Shown one piece after another: positions 53,029-53,715 of a stretch of 53,715 nucleotides of DNA. The position numbers were made by a program, and so were the translations under genes. The stretch lies in NCBI RefSeq assembly GCF_003013815.1, contig NZ_PRLH01000140.1:1-53715 (forward strand), in the 5' to 3' direction. Below the pieces are notes generated by a model. The model was not told where the DNA came from and ran no database searches. It saw only the letters and a list, made by a program, of their open reading frames with translations. The DNA is from Cyanothece sp. BG0011. Lineage in GTDB: Bacteria; Cyanobacteriota; Cyanobacteriia; Cyanobacteriales; Microcystaceae. Position 1 is the first letter of the stretch, and the number at the start of each line of letters is the position of its first letter.

Positions 53029-53142
53029 AGGGCTTAATAATATTAAGCCCCTACAATATAATATTAAGCCCCTACAATATAATATTAAGCCCCTACAATA
53101 TAATATTAAGCCCCTACAATATAATATTAAGCCCCTACAATA
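53029..53142. repeat. 21-bp tandem repeat array with palindromic start
   Basis: Five copies of the unit AAGCCCCTACAATATAATATT (starting 53045, 53066, 53087, 53108 and 53129) stand in a row with almost no changes. The array begins with GGGCTTAATAATATTAAGCCC, the palindrome also found at 45434. It lies downstream of dxr and upstream of the small membrane protein gene. Tandem repeats of this kind (STRR-like) are common in cyanobacteria. Confidence 0.9.
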
Positions 53143-53169
53143 ATCTATTTTTCCAGACGATAACTGTCA

Positions 53170-53715
53170 CTATTTTAGAGAAACAACTTTATTTTCTGTT
53201 CCTAATGCCTCAGCCGCCGTTAAAACCATTTTTCTTGCCCACTTATCTGCTTCTAAAATATCGGCTAAACTAGGCTGAGAAGGATTATCATCTCGGAAAG
53301 TATCACAAGTCTTTTCAATCACTTTAGGAATATCTAAAAAGGCAATTTTTTCTGCTAAAAATAACGCTACCGCTTGCTCATTGGCTGCATTTAAAACCGC
53401 CGGCATTGCCCCCCCTGCATTGCCAGCCGCATAAGCTAACTGCATACAAGGATATTTATCATGATCCGGTTCTCTAAAGGTTAAACTACCGGCTTTAACT
53501 AAGTCTAATGTTTCCCAATCCGTATAAATTCTTTCGGGCCAAGATAAGGCATATAATAAAGGAAGACGCATATCGGGCCACCCTAACTGAGCCAAAACTG
53601 ACGTATCTTGCACCTCAATTAAAGAGTGAATAATACTCTGAGGATGGATAACAATATCAATATTTTTGTAGTCCATTCCAAACAAGAAATGAGCTTCAAT
53701 CACCTCTAATCCTTT
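53170..53715 (-). CDS. dxr: 1-deoxy-D-xylulose 5-phosphate reductoisomerase, 5' part beyond the window
   Basis: This C-terminal part covers about 181 residues of a protein normally near 390. DXR makes 2-C-methyl-D-erythritol 4-phosphate, the committed step of the MEP isoprenoid pathway that feeds carotenoids, chlorophyll phytol and quinones. Visible motifs are [56 protein letters not shown] and [15 protein letters not shown]. The latter three are signatures of the DXR central and C-terminal domains. The coding sequence runs off the right edge. Confidence 0.95.
   Translation of the reverse strand, partial: KGLEVIEAHFLFGMDYKNIDIVIHPQSIIHSLIEVQDTSVLAQLGWPDMRLPLLYALSWPERIYTDWETLDLVKAGSLTFREPDHDKYPCMQLAYAAGNAGGAMPAVLNAANEQAVALFLAEKIAFLDIPKVIEKTCDTFRDDNPSQPSLADILEADKWARKMVLTAAEALGTENKVVSLK

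Noticed and set aside
53029-53142. 21-bp repeat array as a possible CRISPR
   Set aside because: The units are directly contiguous with no distinct spacers and no cas genes are present.
1-53715. tRNA or rRNA genes in the gaps
   Set aside because: I looked for T-loop and cloverleaf patterns in the intergenic stretches and recognised none; a covariance search would be needed to exclude them fully.

Overview
The window is a stretch of cyanobacterial chromosome. It carries an NDH-1 ndhB gene, a CruP-type carotenoid flavoprotein, SipA (partner of the NblS/Hik33 kinase), a cyanobacterial-type NrtC that fuses an ATPase to a binding domain, and many HIP1 octamers (GCGATCGC). Low-GC intergenic DNA, clusters of Uma2 nucleases and dispersed palindromic repeats suggest a unicellular Crocosphaera/Cyanothece-type organism. 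That genus-level guess is an inference.

Layout. 1-2.8 kb: PBP2 (cut by the window edge) and an unknown 282-residue protein. 3.2-7.2 kb: a 55-residue exported peptide, three Uma2 nucleases around an AAA/STAND-like ATPase, then an IS200/IS605-like remnant. 7.7-12.8 kb: a GH57 glycoside hydrolase, an FtsL-like protein with FtsI, and a VapB antitoxin whose VapC toxin is truncated. 13-18.5 kb: a DUF6653-Eis pair, RtcB ligase, a small ORF overlapping an HNH nuclease, a vWA protein and a HicBA module. 18.6-19.8 kb: a two-gene operon for an exported Cys-rich protein and a non-specific-nuclease-like protein. 20-25.3 kb: nrtABCD for nitrate uptake, with nrtB broken by a +1 frameshift. 25.8-33.7 kb: ndhB followed by acyltransferase, MAPEG, Tmk-like, CruP, DEP, SirB1 and GT2 genes, all on the plus strand. 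33.9-38.8 kb: an anchored SGNH hydrolase, a low-Mr tyrosine phosphatase overlapping sipA, a 9-bp repeat tract, and an unusual alpha/beta-hydrolase fused to a solute-binding domain. 38.9-45.3 kb: pst phosphate uptake genes next to a TonB/ExbB/ExbD/ExbD energy-coupling cluster. 45.5-53.7 kb: an M16 homologue lacking its zinc motif, a TPR lipoprotein, a GDSL hydrolase, an orphan HicB, a CYP152-type P450, asnS, an NTF2-like protein, a 38-residue membrane peptide and partial dxr.

Most genes are housekeeping or transport. The best leads are the Cys-rich/nuclease pair, the hydrolase-binding-protein fusion, the nrtB frameshift, the CYP152 enzyme, the zinc-motif-less M16 protein and several small proteins with strong ribosome binding sites. 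I saw no tRNA, rRNA or CRISPR array. Repeated hairpins built on GGTGGGC/GCCCACC and GGGCTTAAT/ATTAAGCCC sit in many gaps.
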